Below are positions 34,433 to 45,590 of a stretch of 64,000 bases of DNA, in pieces. This stretch comes from Nectonema munidae (taxonomy: Eukaryota > Nematomorpha > Nectonematoida > Nectonematidae). Both the position numbers and the translations under genes were made by a program. The notes under the pieces were generated by a model that ran no database searches, was not told the origin of the DNA, and saw only the letters and a program-made list of their open reading frames with translations. Where the stretch lies: assembly GCA_030549495.1 (NCBI GenBank), contig JAUIRK010000917.1, positions 1 through 64,000 of the forward strand, written 5' to 3'. The stretch's first letter is position 1. Every line of letters starts with the position of its first letter.

Positions 34433-35309
34433 AAAAGAACAAGAATTAAATTCAAGAATTGAATATTTGAAGTGCAGTGGTTCGAATCTGTGAAAATTAT
34501 TTTGCATTTTTTTTAGTTTTTTTAATAAATTTTTCAATATTATATCAAAAAAATCTAAAGCAAAACATTTTATGGAAAATAAAGTAATTTTTGCAGCTTC
34601 TCAAACTTGTAATAATATTCAAAATTGGAATCGGGCAAGAACTTTTTGATATTTTTTTACTTTATGTAAAAACCTTAGGCTAGAAAATCAGGGAAAAATT
34701 TCATAAACATCAGGGAAAAATTTCATAAACATCAGGGAAAGTTAGGGAATTTTATCAATAAAAAATTGTGGCAACCCTGAAATGTGAAAAATAAGACCAT
34801 AAATGAAACAAGCATGGCCGATTTAGTATAGAACATATATTTTGTGTGAAATTTGAAGAAATGTTTTTTGAGAGTATTTTCAAATTCTAAATGTAACAAA
34901 TGAGTTCAGAAATAAAACCAGCATGACCGATTTAGAATAACACATATTTTGTGTAAAATTTGAAGGAATGTTTTTGGAGACAATCTGTAGAAGTAAATCG
35001 CAAATTTAACACGTATAGATATTTTCAAATCCTAACTGTAAAAAATGAGTGCAGAAATGAAACCAGCATGGCCGGTTTAGTATAAAAACATATAATTTAT
35101 GTAAAATTTGAAGGAAATTTATTATTTCTAATGAATCAAAATTTTGATGCATTCTCTAAAAAGTAGCCATTATTGAAAAAATTAAATATATAGTTCAAAG
35201 TAGTATATAATATAGACCCTAAGTTATAAGGTTAAATACAGATAATGACAACATTTTAATTTTTGATTTAATTTTTAAACCCCCCATCCCCCAGGACTAA
35301 TAGGGTTAC

Positions 35310-35774
35310 AATTATTAAATTAGACCCAAGAGAATAATCCACCTTAACCTGTGATGAAAATGAGTCAAGACAACGTAAAGCACAGTTTCATACAAAAGTA
35401 TTAAGTTTCATAATTAAATAAATCAAATTTTCATGTCCTTCGAACAATTAGTTTGATGTAATAGTTATTATAGATAAGTTAGATACTTCCGAAAAGTTAA
35501 ATATTAAAGGCAGAATTCCGGCAAAATAAGTTCCAATAAAAATAGAAAAGAGTAATAAAAAGGAAATAATTTGATTCATATCAGATTTCTAAATTTAAGA
35601 AAAGATCATAAGATCTTTAAAAAATTGAAGAAAAAAACAAGAAAAAGTAGAATTATAAAAAATAAATAAAATTTTATTATATTTTTGTTAGATTGTCTTT
35701 AAATTCAAAATTACAAGATGAATGAAATGTATACCATATTTAAATGACATAAAAATTGCAAAATAACTCGCAAA
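35310..35774. other. AT-rich spacer
   Basis: No gene or repeat was recognised between the end of the nested element and the LINE. Confidence 0.4.
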
Positions 35775-37440
35775 TATAAATTTATTACTATTTATGAACC
35801 ACCACGCTTAGGTGTTCAACCTATGATAAAATTTATTATTGCCTATAACTCCTGTATTGAATATAGCGTGTTTCCTTCTTCGTTGAAGATAAGTAAAGAA
35901 ATACCCATTTTCAAAAAAGGCAATAAAGACTGTCTTGAAAATTTCAGGCCAATAAGTTTGATTACCACTCTTTCGAAAATTTTCGAAAAAATTTTGTATA
36001 AGCAAATTTTAAATTACTTAGATGATCTTCATTTAGTGCTTGAGAATAAAATTGATGAATATTTGCAAAAATATCACAGTGCTATAGCTTTATTTATAGA
36101 TTTAGGCATAGCTTTCGACATAATACAGCATGATAAAATATTATTAAAATTGGAGAATTATGGTTTTTCGACTTCTGCCCTTAAACTGTTTAAGTCTTAT
36201 TTTTCTCACAGAAATCAATATGTGAGTATAAACGGTAATAAATCGTCTTTGACAAATATATCTTCAGGAGTACCTCAAGGCTCGATCTTGGGGCCTCTTT
36301 TCTTTTCTTTATATATTAACAACATTCATAAAGCTACTTCTTCTTTTGATTATTTAATTTACGCAGATGATATAACTCTTCTTTTTCCTGTAAAAACTGT
36401 TGATATTGATAGCTCTTACAATAATCTTGATCATAGCCGAAAACTATTTTTTGACTGGATAAAACTAAATTCCTTAGTTGTTAATTATAGAGGTAGAGGT
36501 AGAGGTACCCCGGGGTGTTTTCATCGAGAAGGCACAATTGCCCCGCTTGTATCGAACTATGAGGAAAGCAGGCTTGATGCGGAATCGAACTCAAGACCTT
36601 GAGTTATCGAATCCAGCATCTAACCAACCCTACTCACGCCCCAACAACTCACAAAAACAAATCTAAAGCAATGACTTTTTCTAATATTGAAATAAAACAT
36701 TCAAAAGTTTTGGAAAAATATAATTTTGAAGCAGTGAAAACTTTTAATTTGTTGGGTCTTGTGATGGATAATAAATTTAAATGGATTGATCACACAAAAC
36801 ATATCGTAGTGAAGTTAAATATTATATTTGGAATATTGAAAAGATATAAAAATTATTTTAGACGTAAAACTTAAAATATATAATGCATTAGTTGTTCCTC
36901 ATTTGTATTATGGAGTAATTAACTGGGGGTATACTAATATATATAATATTGAAACTATACAAAAAAAAATAAGAGTTGTTTTTAGTTTAAAATATAATAG
37001 TCATACTTCAGCTTATTTTTCCAGGTACTCTATACTCAAGGTGAGCGATATTAATCAAATTCAGATGTGTAAATTTATTTACAAGTTTTTTTACACATAT
37101 CTCCCTTCAATCTTTAAAAATTGGTTTACCTATTTATATCAGTCAAAACACTATTTTTTGAGATATCAACATAAGTTTTTTAAACCATTAAAAAAAAGTT
37201 TTTAATAAAAATGGCATAAATGATAGATTAATTAACTATTGGAATAAATTTTTGCATGATAAAGACTTTGTTCATAATAGCTATTACAGTTTCAAAAAAA
37301 AAGTAAAAAAATTTTTCATTGATAATTATTCAACTGTTTGTTATATTGAAAACTGTTATATATGCCAATCTTGTACATATAATACTTAATTTTTTTTTAG
37401 TTCTTTTATATATTAAATAATTATTATATATATATATATT
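35775..37440 (+). mobile_element. LINE (jockey/CR1-type), 5'-truncated, with a SINE inside
   Basis: The reverse transcriptase starts at about 35870 (VFPSSLKISKEIPIFKKGNK). It continues with NFRPISLITTLSKIFEKILY, motif A FIDLGIAFDIIQHDKIL, SGVPQGSILGPLFFSLYINN and the catalytic YADDITLL at about 36360. After the SINE at 36484-36655 the same protein continues at KAMTFSNIEIKHSKVL, then LLGLVMDNKFKWIDHTKHI and a C-terminal domain to about 37390, followed by an AT-repeat tail. Motif A has an expected DLxxAFD (here DLGIAFD). A deletion between the FRPISLL block and motif A removes part of the fingers, and one frameshift follows RRKT (about 36874). The endonuclease is absent. Confidence 0.88.
36484..36655 (-). 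mobile_element. tRNA-derived SINE (family 1) in the LINE
   Basis: On the minus strand it begins near 36650 with GGGGCGTGAGTAGGGTTGG, then the A box TGGTTAGATGCTGG, the B box GAGTTCGATTCC and CTTTCCTCATAGTTCGATAC. It ends in CTCTACC repeats at 36484. It matches the copy at 43.25 kb in plus orientation. The LINE reading frame is NY before it and KSKAMTF after it, so the insertion postdates the LINE. Confidence 0.88.
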
Positions 37441-37869
37441 TAATTACATATATAGAATACATTGTTATATATATTTAATATAAAATTTCAAATATATATT
37501 TTTATAAAATACACTTAACCAATGTCTCCTTAAGTAAATTATATGATAGTATCTATGAAACATCTCTGGTGAAGGTTTCTCAAATTCAAAGTAAATGTCC
37601 ATAATCAAATATACATTTTTCTTTTCTCTCGATTTTATTTTTATGTTGTACTCAAATAAATTTTTTCTTCTTCTTCTTCTTCTTATGATAAAATTAAGTC
37701 AAAATGACAATAAACATTATTTCATAAAAAACGGATCTAGTTTGATAGATAGAGGAAGCGAATTTTCAATTTAGAAAAGACATTTATTTTATTTACATGT
37801 AAAAAGTTAAATCCAATATTGTCGAATATCATATTATCAATTATCACACCTATAGTGTTACCAAAACTC
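37441..37869. other. AT-rich spacer with a (TTC)n microsatellite
   Basis: A TTC repeat lies at about 37664-37684. No gene was seen. Confidence 0.5.
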
Positions 37870-38373
37870 ATTAGAAATATTTTAGTTCTCTTTTGAAAGG
37901 GTCTAACTTTTTACCCAAACTCACCCAAACTCGGTTTTATTTTTTCTTCCATTAAAACTAAACTATCATTATAGAATATTTTTTTGCATTTTTAGGGTTA
38001 CTGTTATAGCTTCTAAATAGATTTTTAAAATTTAACTAAAATATCTAGTCTTATACAAATATAATTTGGGCTGGTGGGCTGATAGGTAGAGGCGTCGCCT
38101 ACGGATCCAAAGCCTTTGGGTTCGAATCACGGCGATGCCATAGACTTATCATAAAAATTTCATCAGTGCAGATATAGAAATTTTTACTTCCCTTGCATGA
38201 AACACCCTGTCAAAAAATATATATATTTAGAAGAAGGGATCAAAAAATAAGAAAAAATAAAAATAGAGTTTGGGTGAGTTTGGGAGAGTTTGGATAAAAA
38301 GTAAGACACAGAGTTTGGGAGAGTTTGGGTGAGTTTGGGTAAAAACTAAGACCGCTTTGGAAATATTTCTAAT
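37870..38373. mobile_element. Foldback element with GAGTTTGGGT units
   Basis: The ends are inverted: ATTAGAAATATTTT at 37870 against AATATTTCTAAT ending 38373, then TTTTTACCCAAACTCACCC at about 37909 against GGGTGAGTTTGGGTAAAAAC at about 38328. The right half carries repeated GAGTTTGGGT/GAGTTTGGGA decamers (about 38268-38345). There is no gene. A tRNA-like SINE sits inside. Confidence 0.75.
38068..38215 (+). mobile_element. tRNA-derived SINE (family 2)
   Basis: A head GGGCTGGTGGGCTGATAGGT with an AGAGGCGTCGCC segment precedes the B box GGGTTCGAATC and ends in GCGATGCCA. An unrelated tail follows with CATCAGTGCAGATAT and CATGAAACACCCTGTC. The tRNA-like part is more tRNA-like than in family 1 but does not close a full acceptor stem. 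Confidence 0.7.
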
Positions 38374-38889
38374 AAAAATCCTTCAACATTTGATTTTTTT
38401 ATTTACTTTTTTTTCACTTTTTATGATAATTACATTTTTATAATAACTCATATACATTAACATCTTCTCTCTAAATTTTTAAAAAGTATAAAATTTGCAT
38501 TTGCTTAGAATACCAATCTTGATATGAAAATCGGCAACCGTTAAAACATTAATTCTGACATTCGCATCGGCGGATGGAAAATTACTCTGATTTATAACAA
38601 GCACTTAATACATTATTATCACATCGAAAATCTCAATCATGAAAACATTTTTCTTTATACTTCAAAAGGCATTGCTACAATTTTTTTAATAGTTACATTA
38701 ATAAAATGAATTGACAGTTGCGTTGTTAAACAGAAGGCAAATAAGACGATGCTTAATTATTAAAAAATTGATGTGAAATGATTTTATTTATGAAAAAGAA
38801 AGGAATAATAGATGCAGATATAAGCAATAAGTTAGGATGTGATACGTTTTTGTGTTGATCTCATCCATAATCTTTTTAATTATTGCATA
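38374..38889. other. AT-rich spacer
   Basis: No gene was recognised here. Confidence 0.4.
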
Positions 38890-41460
38890 ATTTTTTATAA
38901 ATTTTGTCTTCGAATTAGGAGGTTAACATTTCTGACTGCAAGTTGTACGTCAAAACTCGTGATTTGTGTTTTTTCAGGAAATAACTTCAGTATACTTGTC
39001 TCCAGTTCTTGAATTGCTTTGTCAACAATACAGCTTGAGTTCTTATTCTTGATGTAACCTATCTCAATTTCAATGGCCAACTTTTTTATCAAAAGGTCTG
39101 TTTTGAGACTTTGAAAGGATATGCTTGCATTAGTTTGTATTTTGCTAGTGTCGTATCTGATTAGGGAAGATTTGACAATAATTGCTGTTTTTATCTCATC
39201 CACATTTTCACTTTCCAACAAAGATCCCATGGTTAAGGACGAAAATATCTCCTGTAGAACAAAAATCTTTGATTGTTCCTTCTAATGACATCTGCATAAA
39301 AAACTTCTCCAGGTTTTGATCCTCTGAGGGTTAGAGCATGTTGGAAAATTTCTTCAAGAGTGTATTTGATTGAGCGACAAATACTACATGATTCTTCGAC
39401 ATCTTGAATGAGTTTATTACTCTTTAAACCATAAAAGTGACGATTAAAATGTAGTTTTAGCTGTGTTTTTATAGGGTAATTAAACTGAAGGTGTAGAGAA
39501 TGAAGGATACCTGGAAGAAAAATCCGTGGGGTTACAATAAGCTGTTTTGCTGTTGAAAATGTTGTAAATTTTTGTACTATTAGTATACCTCTTTTGTCAC
39601 TGGTGTCCACACCTAACAATCTTTTTACATCAATACATTTTTCTTTTGGGGAAGATTTTGTTTTATTCCTCATTGTGCATGTACTTTTCTCAGGATTTAA
39701 CACTTCTTTTTTAATGCTCCCCATGCCAACTTGTTAGTAAACAGCATTTTTCATTTTTCTCCGAGCACATCATTAACTTTCATTGTATTTATAACAAAAG
39801 TTAATGGATTATTCAATAAAACTACAGATTTGGCAGCTTCTTTCATGACAAGAGGGTGGGTTGCATGAAGAGAAATCATTAGTCAAATTGTCTGAACCAC
39901 GAATATGACATAATTCAACGTTAACTCTACTAAGAAATGTTAGAAATGATGAAACTCTTGTAGACGAAACTGGATTCTCCAAGAATCTGTCTGCTTGGTT
40001 GTACAGCAACTTCACTTTTGAATCTTTCCAATCCACTATCTTTTATAACTAGATGTTCTCCAGGAAGTAATCTTTGTTTTTTTGTTCTTACAATGTATGA
40101 TTTTGTTTTATTACAGGAGCTGGCGTATCCATAAGAGAATAGCCTGCCTAGTTCATCTTTGATATCATTGGCCATGCAGAATGGTATACCAACTAGAATA
40201 TCCCATCTCTTCCATTACAAGACCTTTAGTTACATTTATATCTTTTATGTTTAGATATAAAGTAATTTCTCCACATATAGGAAGGATTGATTTATCCGCA
40301 GACCTGAACGATCATGATATTATTAAAGAGGTGGCTCCTGTATCAATCAACAAGCGGAAGGGGACATGTTCACAGAAATTATCAAGAAAAAGGGAAGTTC
40401 CACAATAAACTTTAAGAACAAAATTCTTTTCCGGTTTTAACGAACATGAATCGATGTGTTCAGGCTTGTTGGTTGAGAATTGGAAAGCTCTGAAGTTCCA
40501 ACTGTACCTTTTTCGGCATGTACCAACAGTTAGTTGTATCGTGGCCTAAAAAAGTACGACCATTATCTTTGCAAAAATTACATACCCTTTTGTTTTTCTT
40601 ATATTTATGACCAAAGCCTCTAAAATTTTTGCTAAAGTTGACAAGATTCTTTTGATAATTGTTAAGTCTTCATAAGTTTAACAGTTGTTTCTTTTAAGCA
40701 AAGAGTGCAGTGAGTTGAATATTAAAGGTTAAATATCTTTCAGAGTATGGGTTTGCAGTTCATGAGCGAAACACGAGCTACCAATGAAGATTCTGTCTAT
40801 CCAGGTTAGCCATAATAATATTGCATGTCTTTCCTTGCATGGGGACATGATTTCAATTTCTCCACAAAGGTGGCGAAAAGATAGCAATCAAACCAAGCAT
40901 TCTTTCCAAAAGAAGAACTTTTTCTTGATCAGAGGATTCAGTATCGTCTTGAAAGCCAGGCTTTTTTGTAGGATGGGGTTCCCACGAAAATTCCAGAACA
41001 AATGAGAATTCTGGACTTAGAGAAAGATGAAACATCCACTTGGATTACCAATTAGAAAAGGATGTAAATTTTTCTTTTTCAGATAGCAACCACTGTTTTG
41101 GATGTCTGAGCGCCATGCCTTATTATATCCCAACGCTGTCACCAAGCCAGTAAAGACAATAAGTTTATTGAATCAAGAAGACAGAAAGAATAAATGTGTA
41201 AGTTAGATTAGCGCGAGTATATATAATGGTGATGTCCTTCTGTGGTAATCAAGGAAATAGTTCCTGTGAGGCAGCAATCAGGCTGTAAATGGAGACAACC
41301 TTCGACACAGAGAATGATAATTGAGCGTTGGCAGATGCTCGATGTAAGTACAACCTTGGACGCAGAAAATGATAATTGAGCGTTGGAAGATGCTCTATGT
41401 AAGTACAACCATGGATCGAGATGTAGGTACAAGATCCTGCTCGTGCTCCAATAAAAAATT
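38890..41460 (-). mobile_element. LTR retrotransposon fossil (Ty3/Gypsy-like), broken
   Basis: Minus strand, read from the high coordinates down. There is an LTR-like region (about 41160-41460) with two copies of a unit of about 55 bp, next to a TGGTGACAGCG primer-binding-like site near 41140. A nucleocapsid-type Cys/His knuckle (CNFCKDNGRTFLGHDTTNC) follows at about 40560, then an aspartic protease (LLIDTGATSLI) at about 40350, an RNase H end and integrase zinc-binding region (HFNRHFYGLK...CSICRSIKYT) at about 39400 and an integrase core remnant to 38895. A recognisable reverse transcriptase core is missing, and a second LTR was not found. The element is partial and broken in several places. 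Its proteins are still recognisable, so it is of middle age. Confidence 0.78.
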
Positions 41461-43240
41461 AATAAAAAAAATATAGATAATTAGGTGTTTTAAATATCTA
41501 AGAACATTAATTTATAAGATTACATATGTAACAATTTTAAGACAAGTTTTAGTAATATAATTTTTATTGATAAAATTTTTCATTCTTTTTTTAAAAATTT
41601 GTAAGAATTGTAAACGTAATAGAAAATATTAAAAGTTCATTGTAAAATTTAGACGCACTATATCTCTAAGACCGTTCTGTGAGGTTTTTACTCTAAAATA
41701 GTGCTTATGCCAATAAGGCCTTTGCAAAGCGTTTGCACAATTTTCCCTCAGTTACAGTGCAAAATTGTTTCTTTCTTCCAAAGTGCATGCAAATTAAAGA
41801 AGAATTTGCAGGATGTCCTATCAAGTCAATGGAAATAGTTTTTTACAAAGATCCACTCATTTGATTACGGTTATTACTGGAAATTTGCATAGTATATTTC
41901 CAAAGTATAAATACTACTGTGTTTGTTAGAATAGACACACTTCTTCTTTGGCTTTCAAAAAATTGTACCTACTTTACTCTTTCTCTGGCTAAAACATAAC
42001 AAATAGGAAAAAAAATTAACATCATTTTTATTGAAAAAAAAGAGGTTAGCTATATAAAAATTTAGTGCATTTTAAAATTTTATAACATTTAATCATTTCT
42101 GAGGCAATAACTATATTGATACAGACCAACTACTACAGAAATGATCCTGTAGGAGCACGATCAAATGTACAATGTGACATGGGCAATGGAGCTGCGTTAC
42201 TATGCGTTATTTGAAAGTTAAAGCTGGAGAGCTTGAGACAGAATCTGAATGAGTGAGTCTCCCGCCAAATGCCGGAGACTTGGCATATCTGGAACACTGT
42301 AGGTTTATTGCTAAATTTTAATTTAATTTAATCTTTATTAAAGAAGGATCGGCAATATTCTTTTGGAAAAAAATATAAATAAAATATTTTAAATTATTCA
42401 AAAAATCTTTGATATTTAAAAATGCTGTTTATATTTTACAATTTGTAGTATTTATAATATAGTATGTTATATTTTATATAATTCTATTTCACCATTTTAT
42501 CAAGCATGACAATGACGTAAACAGTGAATTCACCGGTGTTTCATCATTGCAGTTTTTGTAAAGAAGTCTCTCCACAAACTGAAACACATATATTAATATA
42601 TAGATCAATTACCTGTCCCTAAGAAGGACGCGTGCCGCACCCGCTATCCAAGGAATGAGAGAATCCCTTGTTTGGAACTCCTGCTTTGAAAGAAGAAAAT
42701 TGTCAATGATAATTTTTTTTAAACTTGTTGAGCCGAATATTATTAGGAATTGATATATGATTGAGAGAAATAATAATGAAATTATTAAAAAAATGATAAA
42801 ACATTTAAAAATTCATAACTTATTTTCTAATTCAAAAATATAAAGCTCTTCTAATTTTATTTTTCTTTAATTTTTTTTTCTTTATTTAATTTAATTTTTT
42901 TATTTTTGTTACAAAAATAAAGTGGAACTATAATGATTTTGGATATGTTTCTAAATTGATTAGTATTTTTATTTTTTTAAAATAGGTTTATATTATTTTA
43001 CATACATTTACTACAAAAAAAATTGGTAACTAGAGTTTTCATACAAAAATATAAAATTTAGGATTTATAATTTTTAGCATGCCTTCGAAAATGGCGTTTG
43101 TTAGGTGTAATTTAATTCGATAAAATTGCATCTGTAAAAAGTTCATACATAAAAGATAAATTAGAAAAAAGTATATATTTGATATCATATATAAATAATA
43201 CTTGAATATTTTTAAGAATTTAAAAAATATACTCGATAAC
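41461..43240. other. Spacer, no gene seen
   Basis: 1.8 kb of mostly AT-rich sequence. Two GC-richer patches (about 42130-42300 and 42590-42700) show no open frame or RNA fold that I can defend. Confidence 0.4.
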
Positions 43241-43242
43241 TT

Positions 43243-43400
43243 AGTTCTAGGGGGTGTGATTAAGGTTGATTTGATACTGGGTTTTGATAACTGAAAGTCT
43301 TGGGATCGATCCCGTATTAAGCCTACTTTCCTCATAGTTGGATACAAGCCATGCAATTGTGCCTACTTGATGAAAACGCCCTATGGTATTTTTACCTTAT
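43243..43400 (+). mobile_element. tRNA-derived SINE (family 1)
   Basis: The head has GGGGGTGTGATTAAGG and a B-box-like GGGATCGATCCC. It is followed by CTTTCCTCATAGTTGGATAC, CAATTGTGCCTACTTGATG and a TTTTTACC end. It runs parallel to the copies at 8.7 kb and 36.5 kb. Confidence 0.82.
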
Positions 43401-43790
43401 TTTAGTTCCAACATTTTAAATGAGAAGAGGGTTAGGCAATTCTTATTAGATTTTTATGTTATTTTGCATTTAGGCTTTAAGAATGATTAATAATCTCGAC
43501 AAATAATTTTTTTTTCACTAAATAATATGTTTGTATATTCTAAAGTTTTTTTTAAATTTGATAATTTAATGTTTATAGAAAAATTTCAAATATTATTTGT
43601 CATTTGTATTTTATTATTTTAATGGCATTTTTGTCTATATATTTTTCCTTTTATTATCACTGTTACCACAGTTTCTATCAATTCTTTTAGTTCATCACCA
43701 CTGTAGACACTTAGAGTCTGTCTCAGGATATGGAATGGTACGTTTATATGCTTCATAGTAAAGTCATTTCAATTAAAATTCATTGAGGTT
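43401..43790. other. AT-rich spacer
   Basis: Nothing was recognised here. Confidence 0.35.
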
Positions 43791-43799
43791 AAGCCCCAA

Positions 43800-45590
43800 T
43801 TTTTATTATAAATAATTTATTGATGTTTATGATATGTATTTTTTTTACCAAATTGATTTATATCTGCCAATTCATGTCAAAATTATAATTTTTATTAAAA
43901 TACTTATAATAAATCTTTTACACATACCATTTTCAAGTATGCCCAATTTAGTATGCCCAATTAGCTCATTTTTTATAAAAATCAATTAAACGTGTCAAAA
44001 AAATTGAGTAAGTTTGTCAATCAATGTCAAATATGTAAAATTTAAAATAAATTCTACTACTTATTTTTTGAATTATTTAATAAACCTACTTTTGGTGTTT
44101 AATTCACTCAAAATATTTCATTAGTCAATAAATTAGGTATCTCGATAGGACCTCCATCGTCTTGGCTACAAATTCGTAATAAGCTGGTAGCCTCTACGTT
44201 ATTTCTTCTATACTAGTGGTTCTCAACCTTTTTTAAAAAGGGCCAAACTAGTAACCAAAATTAAACTACAGGGGCACACCAAAACGATAAAATCAGTTTC
44301 TATAAAAAGCGTTTTTTAATTAAATCCGAAATATTATTATAGTTATTTAAACTGAATCTAAATTGGTGAGTATATATCATAAATTAATAAATCATATTAT
44401 TTGTAATAAATCAATAAATTTGCTAAATTTTGACTGTTTTTATATGTTATTAACCTATATTTCCTGCAACTTTGCTATTTAGGCCACAAAACAAGAGGTT
44501 AGACCGCATGCGGTCCTCGCGGCTGCGGTTGAGATACCTTATTCAGTATGTAATTTTGCTATTCATTCTATGATTATCCTTTCTTTAAGGATATTTTTGA
44601 ACAGTTTTTACCCGCTCTCAAAGCATTCTGACTAAAGATTCTTCTTGTTGATCTTAGGCTTTTTTTTTATCAGTATCTTATATTTTATTAGCAGGTGATA
44701 TGAATGAACAGATACTCAGCGTGAACATATGTTAACCAAACCCAGTTCATAATCTTTTTTTGATGAAATTATTTGTGGTGTTTATTGAATAATAATTAAT
44801 TTATCCACCTTTGTCATCTAAAAGATTTTCTCTTTAACCCAAAAGAAAAAGATGGGCAAATTCAATTTAAATTTAAAATTATCTTGATAATGACTAAATC
44901 TTTACATATTGGCATGTGTACCATTTTTGATAACTCTAACCTATTAAAAATTTTCAGATTTCCTACCCATCTTAGTGAAATTTAATTCCCTGTATGTATG
45001 TATGAAATTTAATCTTAGCTCATAATTTATAGATTTAAGGATTCTTCATTTACAAAAGGAGGACTTTTTTTACGGTCAAATTTTATCACACGTTCTCTTT
45101 TCAATTAGTATTTTTGTTGCTTTACTATTCTTCAAAAGATTTTATAATACATTGTGTTATTTTTTAAAATAAATATTTCATACTCAACATGATTGAAGAA
45201 AGTATTTAAGCCAATATATATATAAAAAAAATATTTTTACTATATAACGATTCTTGAATTTTTTTACAGAAATGATCTTTTTTTAAGAAAAAACTGATTT
45301 TCAGGCATACATCACTAATTTATTTGACACTTCTAGATATTTATGCCAAAATAAGCATATTTGATTTGGTAAAAAAACATATTTTATTTGAAATTTTGGA
45401 AATATTTTTGGAGACAGTTTTTAGACGTAAATCGCATATTTGATTGAAGATTTCAGATATTAAACAGATATTTTATTTAAATTTCAAAAATATTTCTGTA
45501 GACATTAGATGTAAACCGCACATTTGATTTACACTTTCAGACATTTTAAAACCTGTAAATGCAAAAACTGAGTTCATGGTTGATTTGTTA
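43800..45590. repeat. Second, truncated copy of the 27-35 kb element body
   Basis: It is collinear with 29790-31245. Shared blocks include GGTGTTTAATTCACTCAAAA (44093 against 29888), GGTATCTCGATAGG, TGTAATTTTGCTATTCATTC, GAAAAAGATGGGCAAATTCA, and the monomers of about 145 bp near 45380-45590. The subrepeats of about 125 bp appear at its left. Neither CCCTATTAGT terminus is present. It lacks all the insertions of the first copy but has its own MITE. Confidence 0.8.
44214..44538. mobile_element. hAT MITE (TAGTGGTTCTCAACC ends)
   Basis: It starts TAGTGGTTCTCAACC and ends in a decayed GGTTGAGATACC, about 325 bp with no gene. The paralogous copy at about 30000 reads TTCTATACTTTACAGTATG straight through, which gives an empty site for this insertion. 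The 8-bp duplication is blurred by mutation. Confidence 0.82.

Larger units (their letters stand above)
31246..34779 (+). mobile_element. hAT-like DNA transposon with CAGGGAAAA-repeat ends
   Basis: The right end is GTGGCAACCCTG (ends 34779). The left end is a decayed copy, AGGTTAGGCCACAA (about 31247). Both subterminal regions are rich in the motif ATCAGGGAAAA (several copies at 31280-31350 and 34690-34750). About 3.5 kb, of which 338 bp is a later MITE insertion at 32196-32533. It lies inside one monomer of the 145-bp repeat. Its target duplication was not resolved because bases around the junction are lost. Confidence 0.75.
26946..35305. mobile_element. Non-autonomous piggyBac-like element with nested insertions
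   Basis: CCCTATTAGTGCTGGG at 26946, right after TTAA (26942-26945), is matched by inverted CCCTATTAGTCCTGGG ending at 35305, before TTAC. This is a 16-bp inverted repeat with one mismatch and a piggyBac-type target. Inside the left part is a block of about 125 bp repeated (GTGATATTCATTTTT, ATGAAAATCAATCAAAC). Inside the right part are repeats of about 145 bp. No transposase of its own is seen. Three insertions interrupt it (27353-29171, 29247-29783 and about 31246-34779, the last with its own insertion). Without them it is about 2.4 kb. Confidence 0.82.

Noticed and set aside
38068-38215. Functional tRNA gene
   Set aside because: There is a B box and a tRNA-like head, but the acceptor stem does not pair and an unrelated tail follows; a SINE.
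42590-42700. Possible small RNA gene in a GC-richer patch
   Set aside because: No A/B boxes, Sm site or convincing stem could be found.
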